A stretch of 64,000 bases of DNA from Armatimonadota bacterium (GTDB taxonomy: Bacteria > Armatimonadota > Fimbriimonadia > Fimbriimonadales > Fimbriimonadaceae). The number at the start of each line of letters is the position of its first letter. Positions within the stretch are counted from its first letter, which is position 1. Below, piece by piece: positions 8,951 to 16,881 of the stretch. The stretch covers positions 1 to 64,000 of the forward strand of contig JAIUNY010000001.1 in NCBI GenBank assembly GCA_020161505.1, given 5' to 3'. The notes beneath the pieces are model-generated. The model was not told the DNA's origin, ran no database searches, and was given only the letters and a program-made list of their open reading frames with translations. Made by a program: the position numbers and the translations under genes.

Positions 8951-9465
8951 GCGGCCCCTCCCGGCCTTTGGCCACCCTCCCCGAGGCAAGCTCGGAGAGG
9001 GCGTCGATTGAGGGTTTGTCGTGGCCTTTTGGGGTTCGCCTTGAGCGAGGGGTCGGGATGGGTGATGCTTTGGACTCGGGTTGTGTAGTGTGCGGCCCCT
9101 CCCGGCCTTCGGCCACCCTCCCCGAGGCAAGCTCGGAGAGGGCGTCGATTGGGACTAGGTGGTTCCCGACCCTGAAGGGATCGGGGCACCTACTCTGGGG
9201 AAGCACTTCGGGCTGACCGAGGTGGGAGTTGGATGAACCAACCCTCAAATCTCGCCCTCCACCAACTCCCGTTGGGGGAGGGTGGCCGAAGGCCGGGTGG
9301 GGGCATTCCGAATCCTCGCAGAGGATTCGGGGGCCGCAGGCCCGTCCAAAGCGGGCGGTGTTCAGGCTCGACTGGTCTAACGCCCAGCCGAGTACGGTTT
9401 CCCCCTCCCGCCCCGTTGGGGCACCCTCCCCCAAGTCGGAGATTTTGGGGAGGGCGTCGATTGGG
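8951..9465. repeat. GC-rich repeat cluster (family A) in the 688-bp gap 8866-9553
   Basis: The gap holds no convincing gene. Two near-identical 60-bp copies (8951-9010 and 9092-9151, one visible mismatch) begin GCGGCCCCTCCCGG and end AGGGCGTCGATTG. Each contains two small palindromes, CCGGCCTTTGGCC-like and CGAGGCAAGCTCG. A part-copy lies inverted near 9272-9302, and a diverged copy near 9401-9465 keeps CACCCTCCCC and GGGGAGGGCGTCGATTGG. Every frame through it gives only Pro/Arg-rich nonsense. It looks like an accumulated dispersed repeat, split by family B copies. Confidence 0.8.
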
Positions 9466-9502
9466 AGTTGGGAGATCCCGACCCTGAAGGGATCGGGGCA
9501 CC
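9164..9502. repeat. Family B repeat, two copies (9164-9190, 9476-9502)
   Basis: Two identical 27-bp units starting TCCCGACCCTGAAGGGATC and ending GGGGCACC lie 312 bp apart, each just after a family A copy. The core CCGACCCTGAAGGGATCGG is itself an imperfect palindrome able to form a hairpin. The fixed A-then-B order suggests that a composite unit was duplicated. Confidence 0.75.
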
Positions 9503-9553
9503 CAGATGCTTTTGCCTCCCGACTCATGAGGGGAGAGGCGCAATCGCGGCGGG

Positions 9554-10294
9554 TCACAAATCCTTCTCCCGACGGGCGATGTGGGCGAGGGTGCCGCCGT
9601 AGGTGGCGCGAAGATGCTCCTCGACAAACACCTCTGCAACCGAGCCATGGGCGATCAAGCGGGTGTTGAGGAGCGTGACCTCGTCAAAAATCGTCGGCAC
9701 CGAATCGAGGTCGTGGTGGACGGCGATCACGGCCTTGCCCGCATCGCGGAGCGATCGAAACACCTCGATCATTTTCTGCTCGGTCACGGCATCCACCCCG
9801 GTGAAGGGTTCGTCGAGGATCGTGACGTCCGCGCCCTGAACCAGCGCGCGGGCCAGGAAGGTGCGCTGTTGCTGCCCCCCGCTGAGTTCGTTGATTTGGC
9901 GATGAGCGAGATCCGCCATCCCCACTTGCTCCAATGCCGCCATGGCTCGAGACCTCTCCCCAGCCCCGGGTCGGCGGAACCAGCCGAGTGACCCGTAGGT
10001 TCCCATGAGCGTGACATCGAGGACATCGGTGGGAAAATCCCAATCGACGGCACTGCGTTGAGGAACGTATGCGACCTTCCCACGAGCCTGATCCAGCGGT
10101 TGGCCGAGGAACAGTGCTGTGCCGGCCGCGACCGGGATTAAGCCCAAGGCAGCTTTCACCAACGTGCTCTTTCCCGCTCCGTTGGGCCCGACCACGGCCG
10201 TGAGCGAGCCCATTGACCAATCGAGGTCGATGTCCCAAAGGACGGGCTTTTCGGAGTAGGTGACGGTGAGATCGCGGATGCTGACGGCGGTCAT
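9554..10294 (-). CDS. Metal ABC transporter ATP-binding protein
   Basis: The 246-residue ATPase drives metal import. Walker A is GPNGAGKST near residue 37, the signature is LSGGQQQR near 138, Walker B is VTILDEPFTGVD near 157, and the switch His follows in VIAVHHDLDS. Best match by style is the MntB/ZnuC/TroB group. It overlaps the binding-protein gene upstream by 4 bases. Downstream, the operon is interrupted by the repeat block before the permeases. Confidence 0.92.
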   Translation of the reverse strand: MTAVSIRDLTVTYSEKPVLWDIDLDWSMGSLTAVVGPNGAGKSTLVKAALGLIPVAAGTALFLGQPLDQARGKVAYVPQRSAVDWDFPTDVLDVTLMGTYGSLGWFRRPGAGERSRAMAALEQVGMADLAHRQINELSGGQQQRTFLARALVQGADVTILDEPFTGVDAVTEQKMIEVFRSLRDAGKAVIAVHHDLDSVPTIFDEVTLLNTRLIAHGSVAEVFVEEHLRATYGGTLAHIARREKDL

Positions 10295-11196
10295 TTCAGG
10301 GCCTCGGTGAGAGTGCGGACGTTGTGGCGGATCATGCCTGCGACGGTGCCTTCGGGGGTTCCGGCGGCCCCGAGAGCATCGCTGTAGAGTTCGCCTCCGA
10401 CAACGACCTCATGGCCGCGCGCGCGGACGGCGCGTTGCAGAGCCTCGATCGTCGCGGGACTGACGCTTGTTTCTACAAAGATCGCTTTGATTTTTCGCTC
10501 GGCAATCAGATCGGCAAGATCGGTCATGGCTTTGGCTCCGGCTTCGGCGGTGGTGTTGATGCCTTGGATGGCGTGGACTTCGAGACCAAACGTGCGTCCG
10601 AAGTAGGCAAAAGCATCGTGGGCGGTGACGAGAATGCGGTGATCGGGCGGGATTTTGTCGATTTCGCTGCGAAGCTCGGCGGTGAGGCTCAGAAACTCGC
10701 CCTCGATCTGATTCGCTCGCGTGTGGAACAGATCCTTGGAGTCGGGGCGTTCTCGGGCGAGTCGGTCGGCGAGTGGTTGGATGGTTTTCGCCCAAACATC
10801 GGGGCTGTGCCAGATGTGGGGATCGAATTCATCTTCTTCCGCGATGAGGAGTTGGTCGGAGGGCACGGCGGCTCCGACAGCGAAGCTCTTCTCGGGAAGA
10901 TTTTCGAAGATGGATGCCATGCGGCCTTCGAGATGGAGTCCGTTGAAGAGGATCAAGTCGGCATCGTTGAGGCGGGCGATGTCGCGGGCGGTGGGTCGGT
11001 AAAGGTGGGGATCGACTCCCGGCCCCATCAGGGAGATGACTTCGACCTGTTCTCCTCCGAGGCTCCGAGCAAGATCGGCGATCATTCCGGTGGTGGCCAC
11101 GATCCGAAGCTTCTCTTCGCTCTTAAACGGGCTTGGCAGGCACCCGCAGAGCAGGAGCCCAATCAAAACCAGAGCGAGGAGGCGGAGTTGACGCAA
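10291..11196 (-). CDS. Metal ABC transporter substrate-binding lipoprotein (TroA/ZnuA family)
   Basis: The 301-residue lipoprotein has signal MRQLRLLALVLIGLLLCGC with lipobox LLCGC, so it is anchored by Cys 19. Cluster A-I motifs are in order: DPHLYRPTARD (first His), HIWHSPDV, HDAFAYFGRTFGLE and FVETSVSP, with GGELYSDALG near the end giving the last acidic ligand. There is no long His-rich loop, which argues for Mn or Fe as much as Zn. Start is TTG at 11196, the first possible start after an in-frame stop. Operators and a promoter lie just upstream. Confidence 0.88.
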   Translation of the reverse strand: MRQLRLLALVLIGLLLCGCLPSPFKSEEKLRIVATTGMIADLARSLGGEQVEVISLMGPGVDPHLYRPTARDIARLNDADLILFNGLHLEGRMASIFENLPEKSFAVGAAVPSDQLLIAEEDEFDPHIWHSPDVWAKTIQPLADRLARERPDSKDLFHTRANQIEGEFLSLTAELRSEIDKIPPDHRILVTAHDAFAYFGRTFGLEVHAIQGINTTAEAGAKAMTDLADLIAERKIKAIFVETSVSPATIEALQRAVRARGHEVVVGGELYSDALGAAGTPEGTVAGMIRHNVRTLTEALK

Positions 11197-11198
11197 AG

Positions 11199-11260
11199 TT
11201 ATCCAAGGCTACAAAAGTTAGCCAAGGCTAATTTTAGGCGTTCCCGACAAGCTGGAGCAA
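11199..11260 (-). promoter_or_regulatory. Promoter and tandem DtxR/MntR-like operator of the metal importer
   Basis: Reading the minus strand, -35 TTGCTC (11255-11260), an 18-nt spacer and -10 TAAAAT (11231-11236) precede TTAGCCTTGGCTAA (11218-11231), an inverted repeat with perfect 6-bp arms. A second, imperfect copy of the same pattern lies at 11199-11212, centred 19 bp further on. The palindrome covers the expected transcription start, as expected of a repressor site. TTAGCC/GGCTAA arms resemble DtxR/MntR-family boxes (TTAGG-CCTAA type) rather than Zur. No regulator gene is seen in the window. Confidence 0.6.
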
Positions 11261-11372
11261 GGGATGAAGGTCAAAAACTCGCGAAAAGTGGGTCAATCAA
11301 ACAAAAAATCGCCCTGACCCAAGCGGATCAGAGCGGTGGTTGGGCCCTGAGCGTGCTCAGAGCGGTTGAAAA

Positions 11373-11741
11373 TTAGTGGCCTTCGCCTTCCTTGTGGTCG
11401 TGGCCTTCGTGGGAATCGCCAGCAGCCTTGTCGCCGGTGGTAGCACCAGTAACGGCTTCGCCGGTCTTTGCCGCAGCGTCGCCCACAGCTTCGCCGGTCT
11501 TGGCAGCCGCATCGCCGACGGCTTCGCCAGTCTTCGCAGCAGCGTCGCCCACAGCTTCGCCCGTCTTTTCAGCAGCGTCGCCGACAGCAGCGCCTGCATC
11601 ATCAGCAGCACCCTTCACTGCGTCGGTGGTTGCAGCTGCGCCTTCTTCAGTCGCCGTAGCTGCTTCTTGGCAGCCAACGAGGGCGAACGAACCCATCAGG
11701 GCAGCCAGAGCCGCCAGAAGGAAGAACTTGTTGGTCTTCAT
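11373..11741 (-). CDS. Repeat lipoprotein with His-rich tail
   Basis: The 122-residue lipoprotein has signal MKTNKFFLLAALAALMGS and lipobox ALVGC near residue 24. The centre is four to five tandem 11-residue units of the form GDAAAKTGEAV, predicted to be amphipathic helix as in LEA and apolipoprotein-like proteins. The end is HEGHDHKEGEGH, with four His and several acidic residues, a likely metal-binding tail. The gene lies directly upstream of the metal importer on the same strand, with a 176-bp gap, suggesting a surface metal buffer. No family recognised; the metal role is inference. Confidence 0.75.
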   Translation of the reverse strand: MKTNKFFLLAALAALMGSFALVGCQEAATATEEGAAATTDAVKGAADDAGAAVGDAAEKTGEAVGDAAAKTGEAVGDAAAKTGEAVGDAAAKTGEAVTGATTGDKAAGDSHEGHDHKEGEGH

Positions 11742-11903
11742 AGTCTTTTCAGTAGTCTCCTGTGTCTATTCCGCAGGGGCCATCGCGAGCGACGTCCCTA
11801 AACGTCACCAGACGACCAAGACCGCACTTTGGATGCAGTCCCCTCCATTCTTCGGGTGTTTCAGCGGTTTCTCCACTTCATCGCCCTGAGGATTGAGCCT
11901 AAT

Positions 11904-11964
11904 CCCCTGCAACAAATGCGGTTCCTGGTTGGTGCCAGGATTTCCAATTATTTTGCTGCAGGGG
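11904..11964. repeat. Nested inverted repeat between two minus-strand genes
   Basis: Outer arms CCCCTGCAACAAAT and TTTTGCTGCAGGGG pair over about 12 bp with one mismatch. Inside lies a second hairpin, CCTGG (11924-11928) with CCAGG (11935-11939). It lies 10 bp past the stop of the outer-membrane protein gene, so it may be a terminator without a clear U-tract on that strand, or a small structured RNA. The rest of 11742-11974 shows nothing else certain. Confidence 0.45.
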
Positions 11965-11974
11965 TCAATTTTTC

Positions 11975-13081
11975 CTAGAATCGAAGGGCGTAGCCGAGTT
12001 GGCCAGCCGAATTTCCGCCAAGAGCGAGATTGAATCCACCCAGCCCGACGCCGAAGGTGAAGCCAGCGCGCGACTCATAGCCACCGCGCAGAGCCAGTCC
12101 TTTGGTGACGCTCCATTGGGCTCCGGCCCGGAATTCCTTGCCGCCCGCACCGTTGAACACATCCACCAAATCCGCGGCGACATGGAAGTTCTTGGGCGAG
12201 AGGTAGCCCACACCGAGGTTCACGGTTCGCTGATAAGGGCGAACCGTATCGGTGCCAGGGATTCCATTGGGCAAAGTACCCTGGAAGCTCGTCTTGGGTT
12301 CAAGCAGGTTCTCGACCGTGGCCCCGAAGAACAGGCCCTGCGTCTTGCTGGAGCTGGCGATGAATCCGAGGTCAAGGCCGAAACCTGATTCATCCAGCAC
12401 GTCGTTGCCACCCATTTCTGGGGCGAGGACGCCGTCGAGGTTGTTTTGGATCGTGTTGGTATCCGCGAATCGGTGGCTGTAATAGCTCCGCACGATCTTG
12501 GCTCGGACACCGACGGAGATATCGGCGCTTCCCGGGGTGTTGAATCGCTTTCCGTATCCGAATCCGACTTCGCCCTTACCCAGCCCGTAGGCGTCGAGCC
12601 GAGATCCAACAGGAACTGCTCCGGCTGCTCCGGCATCAACCCAGTTCTGGAGCGTGGCATTGGGAAGCCCGGAGACGATGGCATCCCCGCTGAAATCGAT
12701 GGCCAATCCGCTGAAGAACAGGCCAAGGCCGACCCCGGCACCAAACTCGATATCTTCATCGCCGAATTGGCGGGCAATGTCGGAGAGCTTTGAGGCATCG
12801 AGGCCGGAGTTGTTCGAGTCGCCAAACACGTCCTCCAGATCGCCAATACCGACGCCATCGAGTCGGAAGGAGAATCGAGGAAACTGGAATCGGAAGCCAC
12901 TGGGCGCGAGGCCATAGATGGCAGGGTTCACGCGACCTTGGTTGATCGTGTCACCGGGGAGAGCCAGGCCTGCTCGACCCATGCCTGCGTTGGGGCCTGA
13001 TCCGATGACCCAATCGGCGGAGGCAAGTGCGGCAGGGGCGACGACGAGCAGCGAGACTGCGATTCTAAGGGATTGATGCAT
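11975..13081 (-). CDS. Outer-membrane beta-barrel protein (PorV/TraF-like)
   Basis: The 368-residue protein has a Sec signal peptide (MHQSLRIAVSLLVVAPAALASA), then alternating aromatic/glycine strands and a C-terminal strand ending in YALRF, with terminal Phe as required for barrel insertion. The early segment GMGRAGLALPGDTINQGRVNPAIYGL resembles the plug/first-strand region of PorV, TraF-like and UPF0164 proteins. An in-frame ATG at 13093 would add four residues; the signal peptide favours 13081. Substrate unknown. It is divergent from the flavin gene at 13181. Confidence 0.75.
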   Translation of the reverse strand: MHQSLRIAVSLLVVAPAALASADWVIGSGPNAGMGRAGLALPGDTINQGRVNPAIYGLAPSGFRFQFPRFSFRLDGVGIGDLEDVFGDSNNSGLDASKLSDIARQFGDEDIEFGAGVGLGLFFSGLAIDFSGDAIVSGLPNATLQNWVDAGAAGAVPVGSRLDAYGLGKGEVGFGYGKRFNTPGSADISVGVRAKIVRSYYSHRFADTNTIQNNLDGVLAPEMGGNDVLDESGFGLDLGFIASSSKTQGLFFGATVENLLEPKTSFQGTLPNGIPGTDTVRPYQRTVNLGVGYLSPKNFHVAADLVDVFNGAGGKEFRAGAQWSVTKGLALRGGYESRAGFTFGVGLGGFNLALGGNSAGQLGYALRF

Positions 13082-13180
13082 AAGTATCGACATTTTTACC
13101 AGGATCGCCCTTGGTAGGTTGCATGCGTGGTTGAACCTCTCCCGTCTTCGGGCAAGCTGTCCAGGTAAAACTAGGGACGC

Positions 13181-14440
13181 ATGCAAAAGCCTGTCGTGAT
13201 TGTTGGCGCCGGGGTGTCCGGCCTTGTCTGTGCTCGTCGATTGCACCAGGCGGGGATTCCGGTTCTGTTGATCGAGGCCTCCGGAGAGCTCGGGGGGCGA
13301 ATTCAGACAGATGAGGTTGACGGCTTCCGACTGGATCGCGGCTTCCAGGTGTTCTTTAGCGCCTATCCCAACGCGCGATTGGAATTGAACTACGACAAGC
13401 TGAGCCTGAAGAAATTTGAGCCTGGCTGTTTGGTGTGGGATGGCAAGCAGCAGCGCGAGGTTCACAAGGAGAACATTCTCCAAACCGTGTTTAGTAAATG
13501 GGTTCCGATTCCCGACTTGCTGAGATTCAACCAACTCACTCTTGATCTCGCGAAGATGTCGGTGAACGAGATTTGGGAGATGGAAGACATGTCGATCCGT
13601 GACTTTTTGGGATCGCGCAACGTGAGCAAGGAAGCGATTGACCGGTTCATCGAGCCCTTCTTTGGTGGGGTTTTCCTCGATCGATCGCTGGAGGGATCGT
13701 GCCGACCGTTCGCCTACTATTGGAAGATGATGAATCAGGGGGACACGACGGTTCCCGCGCTTGGCATGGGCGAGATCACCAAGCAGATCGCAGCGGAACT
13801 CCCTGCGGAAATTGTTCGCCTTCATACCAGGGTGACAGGGCTCGTGAAGAAGGATGAGATCGTGAGTGGTGTCGTCCTGGCGAGCGGCGAAAAGATTGAT
13901 GCCGCTCAAGTGGTTCTTGCGACTGAGGCCAGCGTCGCCCGCGAGCTCTCCGGCGTGCCGATTTCGGTAGAGATGCGAAGCTGCACCACGGTTCACTTTT
14001 CGGCGGGGTCAAAACCGGTGATGGAGCCGATCCTGCTCGTCAACGGCCTGGGCCGAGGTGAAATCAATCATGTGGCCTGTGTGACCGCGAGTTCCAAGGC
14101 GCTTGCTCCGGCGGGGCGGCACCTCATCTCGGCGACCAAGCTTGGGATTCCTCGAACTGATGATGTCACTTTTGCCAAGTCGGTGCGATACGAATTGGAG
14201 GCGTGGTTCCCTAAAAGCGACGTGTCGGGCTGGATACCTCTGAAAGTCGATCGGATCGAGCACGCCCAGCTCGCCCAGCCGGTTGGATTTATGGAGAATC
14301 GTCCGCCGATGAACCCTTGCGAGGGATTGATGTTAGCGGGCGAATATGTGACCTTCGTGGGAATTGATGGCGCGATCAAGAGCGGGCAGGATGCGGCCAT
14401 TGCCGTGATTCAACGCGTGAAGGAGCCTGTAACCCAGTGA
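13181..14440 (+). CDS. FAD-dependent amine oxidase/phytoene desaturase-like protein
   Basis: The 419-residue flavoprotein opens with the dinucleotide-binding motif VVIVGAGVSGLVCARRL, then the GG motif GGRIQTDEVDGFRLDRGFQVF, diagnostic of the protoporphyrinogen-oxidase/amine-oxidase superfamily. The C-terminus has the second FAD motif, GLMLAGEYVTFVGIDGAIKSG. Substrate cannot be told; relatives oxidise amines or desaturate carotenoids. It overlaps the next gene by 4 bases, and that gene is another small flavin oxidase. Confidence 0.85.
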   Translation: MQKPVVIVGAGVSGLVCARRLHQAGIPVLLIEASGELGGRIQTDEVDGFRLDRGFQVFFSAYPNARLELNYDKLSLKKFEPGCLVWDGKQQREVHKENILQTVFSKWVPIPDLLRFNQLTLDLAKMSVNEIWEMEDMSIRDFLGSRNVSKEAIDRFIEPFFGGVFLDRSLEGSCRPFAYYWKMMNQGDTTVPALGMGEITKQIAAELPAEIVRLHTRVTGLVKKDEIVSGVVLASGEKIDAAQVVLATEASVARELSGVPISVEMRSCTTVHFSAGSKPVMEPILLVNGLGRGEINHVACVTASSKALAPAGRHLISATKLGIPRTDDVTFAKSVRYELEAWFPKSDVSGWIPLKVDRIEHAQLAQPVGFMENRPPMNPCEGLMLAGEYVTFVGIDGAIKSGQDAAIAVIQRVKEPVTQ

Positions 14441-15429
14441 GAGTCGGGATTGTCGGGGCGGGCGTGGCGGGTCTGGCAGCAGCCAGAACGCTTCGTTCGC
14501 ATGGCATTCCCACGGTTGTTTTTGAAAAATCCCGCGGACTCGGTGGGCGTGCGGCAACGCGCCGAATGGGCGACTACGTGGTGGATCATGGCGCGACAAT
14601 TGTGTCTCCCCACGGCGGCGAACTCGGTCGGGTGATGCAAGAGGAGCTGGACACCACCGACTTGATTGCGATTGATCGGCCGATTTACGTTCATAGTCAG
14701 GGTCGGGTGACACCGGTTGATCCCGAGCATGGCAAGATCGAGCGATATTGCTACCGTCACGGGATGAACACTCTCGGTAAATTGTTGGCGGATGGTCTCG
14801 ATGTTCGGCTGGAAACTCGAATTGAACGCCTCGAAACCCCACCGGATGGTGGATTTGGTCTGGCTGGCGAATTCTTTGATGCAGTGATCCTCACACCTCC
14901 TCTTCCTCAGATCGAGGTGATGCTGGCGGGAACCAAGCATGCTCGCACGTTTGAAGGGGCTCACTACCGCCAGTGCATCAGCTTTCTGCTTGGATTTGCT
15001 CATCCGTTCGAGGCGAAGTATCACGCGCTTCTCGATCCCGACCAGTCAGAGCCTCTCACTTGGTTGAGCATCGAGACTTTGAAGGTTCCTGGTTGCTTCC
15101 GCGCACCGGAGGGGCATACGGCGGTGGTGGCTCAGATGGGGGCTCGATACAGTCGCTACAGCATGGAAAAGTCGGATGAGGAACTTCTCGCCGAGACCAA
15201 GCCGGATATCGCCCGGATCATGGGGAAAGACTTTGCCGAGCCTGCCGTGGCCCAAGTGATGCGCTGGAAGTTCAGCCATGTTTCAAACACTTTGGGCTAC
15301 GAAGCGGTGAATCGCCCGGGGTCGAGGCTCCTGATTGCAGGGGATGGCCTGATCGGGGCGCGACTTCATCAGGCTTACGACACGGGTGTTCGCGCAGCCA
15401 ACCAACTGGTGGAGGAGCGAGCAAAGTGA
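14437..15429 (+). CDS. Renalase-like FAD-dependent oxidoreductase
   Basis: The 330-residue protein starts at once with the FAD motif VGIVGAGVAGLAAARTLRS, followed by FEKSRGLGGRAATRR and DHGATIV, the pattern of the renalase group (oxidases of isomeric dihydronicotinamides). The C-terminus carries LLIAGDGLIGARLHQAYDTG. Length suits renalase-type proteins. It is coupled by 4-bp overlaps to the flavin oxidase before it and the secreted protein after it. Confidence 0.82.
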   Translation: MRVGIVGAGVAGLAAARTLRSHGIPTVVFEKSRGLGGRAATRRMGDYVVDHGATIVSPHGGELGRVMQEELDTTDLIAIDRPIYVHSQGRVTPVDPEHGKIERYCYRHGMNTLGKLLADGLDVRLETRIERLETPPDGGFGLAGEFFDAVILTPPLPQIEVMLAGTKHARTFEGAHYRQCISFLLGFAHPFEAKYHALLDPDQSEPLTWLSIETLKVPGCFRAPEGHTAVVAQMGARYSRYSMEKSDEELLAETKPDIARIMGKDFAEPAVAQVMRWKFSHVSNTLGYEAVNRPGSRLLIAGDGLIGARLHQAYDTGVRAANQLVEERAK

Positions 15430-16067
15430 AGCGACTCATCGCGTGTGGTTTCTTTCTTGGTTGGGCAGGGTTGGCCCTTGCCGGCGAAGCGGTGCTTGAC
15501 GTCGTTACCCAGAGCATGAAGGGGAAGGCGACAATGGTCAACAAGCTCCTCCCAGATGACTCGAAGTATGTGCGCCTTGGCCTGATTCTCAAGAATGAGA
15601 GCGGCGAATCGGTGAGTGTGCTGCAAGAATCAACTTACGACAAACGCGGTCGTCCGGTGCGGCACTTGCAAGTGACGAACCTGCAAGCGAACAACACACG
15701 CCAGTCGGTGGTGGTGACCTTTGACAAGGAAGGAGCGAAGGTCAAGATCGACAACGCGGGGAAGATCGCCAACGAATCAGTGCCCTATCCGGAAGGAAAG
15801 AAGATCGAGGCCACGCCGGAGTTCTGGCTGATTCGGGATAAGGTGAGCGCCGGAGGGGCCAGCACCTACTGGCGATTCGACCTGAACCAGCTGAAGTGGG
15901 TGGAAACCACGACAACCTATCGCGGCAAGCGGACAATCACAATTGGAGGCAAGCCGATTGAGGCGCATTTGGTGACTTTCGGGGAATCACGCGCCTACTT
16001 GGACGATTCGGGGGATCCTTGGAAGATTGAGTCGGCGGGCGGATCGATGACCCGCGAGGTGAAGTAA
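15426..16067 (+). CDS. Secreted protein of unknown function
   Basis: The 213-residue protein has a clear signal peptide (MKRLIACGFFLGWAGLALAG) and a mature part of mostly beta character, with KLLPDDSKYVRLGLILKNE near residue 40. I do not recognise a family. Starts 4 bases inside the renalase-like gene and ends immediately before the dapB ATG, so it is in the same transcript. Its link to the flavoproteins or dapB is not evident. Confidence 0.7.
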   Translation: MKRLIACGFFLGWAGLALAGEAVLDVVTQSMKGKATMVNKLLPDDSKYVRLGLILKNESGESVSVLQESTYDKRGRPVRHLQVTNLQANNTRQSVVVTFDKEGAKVKIDNAGKIANESVPYPEGKKIEATPEFWLIRDKVSAGGASTYWRFDLNQLKWVETTTTYRGKRTITIGGKPIEAHLVTFGESRAYLDDSGDPWKIESAGGSMTREVK

Positions 16068-16871
16068 ATGAGTGCAATTCGTGTAGTGATCAGTGGCGCG
16101 GTGGGGCGCATGGGTCAGTCGGTGGTTCGGGCTGTCAGTTCGGCGGGCGACATGGAACTCGTTGGTGCGTATGACCGATCGAGTGACTATGCCTCGACGG
16201 GGGCCTTACTCGGGGCTGGCGTGACGGATGTGCCCATCACCAACAAACTCGGGGCACTGCTGGACGAAGTCGAGGCGGATGTGCTCGTTGATTTCACCCA
16301 CCTGAGCGGCGCGGCGGATCATGCCCTGAGTGCCATGAAGCGCAAAGTGGCCCCGATCATCGGCACCAGCGGTCTCGGACGCGAAGATGTGCGTGCGATT
16401 CAGATGGGCACGGAAGACTTCCATACCCCGGCACTGATCGCGCCTAACTTTGCGATCGGTGCGGTCTTGCTCACACGGTTCGCCGAGATGTCGGCGAAGT
16501 ATTTCCCGGCTGCCGAGGTGATCGAACTTCACCATGCCGGGAAGCTCGATTCTCCAAGCGGAACGGCAAGCCACACGGCTGAATTGATCGCCGCGGCACG
16601 GACAAGCGAACCGGAACTGCCTCGCCAAGCGGTGGAGAAGGTCGCGGGCGCGCGGGGCGGCAAGGTGAAGAATGTTCCGGTGCACTCCGTGCGGCTGCCC
16701 GGATTTGTCGCCTCACAGGAGGTGATTTTCGGCGGAGCCGGTGAGCGCCTGACGCTCCGGCACGATTCATTGGATCGTGAGAGCTTTATGCCGGGCGTGC
16801 TTCTTGCGATTCGAGAAGTGCGTGGACTGACCGGGTTGACCGTGGGACTGGAGCACTTACTGCTGCGCTGA
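16068..16871 (+). CDS. dapB: 4-hydroxy-tetrahydrodipicolinate reductase DapB
   Basis: DapB reduces 4-hydroxy-tetrahydrodipicolinate with NAD(P)H in the lysine/diaminopimelate pathway. The 267 residues have the N-terminal GAVGRMGQ cofactor loop (normally GxxGxMG), then DFTHLSGAADH, GTSGL, and the catalytic/substrate motif ELHHAGKLDSPSGTA near residue 160, with the His-His pair, Lys and SGT. Start ATG directly follows the previous stop (TAAATG). Length is standard. Confidence 0.95.
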   Translation: MSAIRVVISGAVGRMGQSVVRAVSSAGDMELVGAYDRSSDYASTGALLGAGVTDVPITNKLGALLDEVEADVLVDFTHLSGAADHALSAMKRKVAPIIGTSGLGREDVRAIQMGTEDFHTPALIAPNFAIGAVLLTRFAEMSAKYFPAAEVIELHHAGKLDSPSGTASHTAELIAAARTSEPELPRQAVEKVAGARGGKVKNVPVHSVRLPGFVASQEVIFGGAGERLTLRHDSLDRESFMPGVLLAIREVRGLTGLTVGLEHLLLR

Positions 16872-16881
16872 GCCCTGGAGA

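Noticed and set aside
8859-9557. Open frames of 80-230 codons through the repeat cluster
   Set aside because: Translations are Pro/Arg/Gly strings that repeat with the DNA repeats, on both strands; no start signals.
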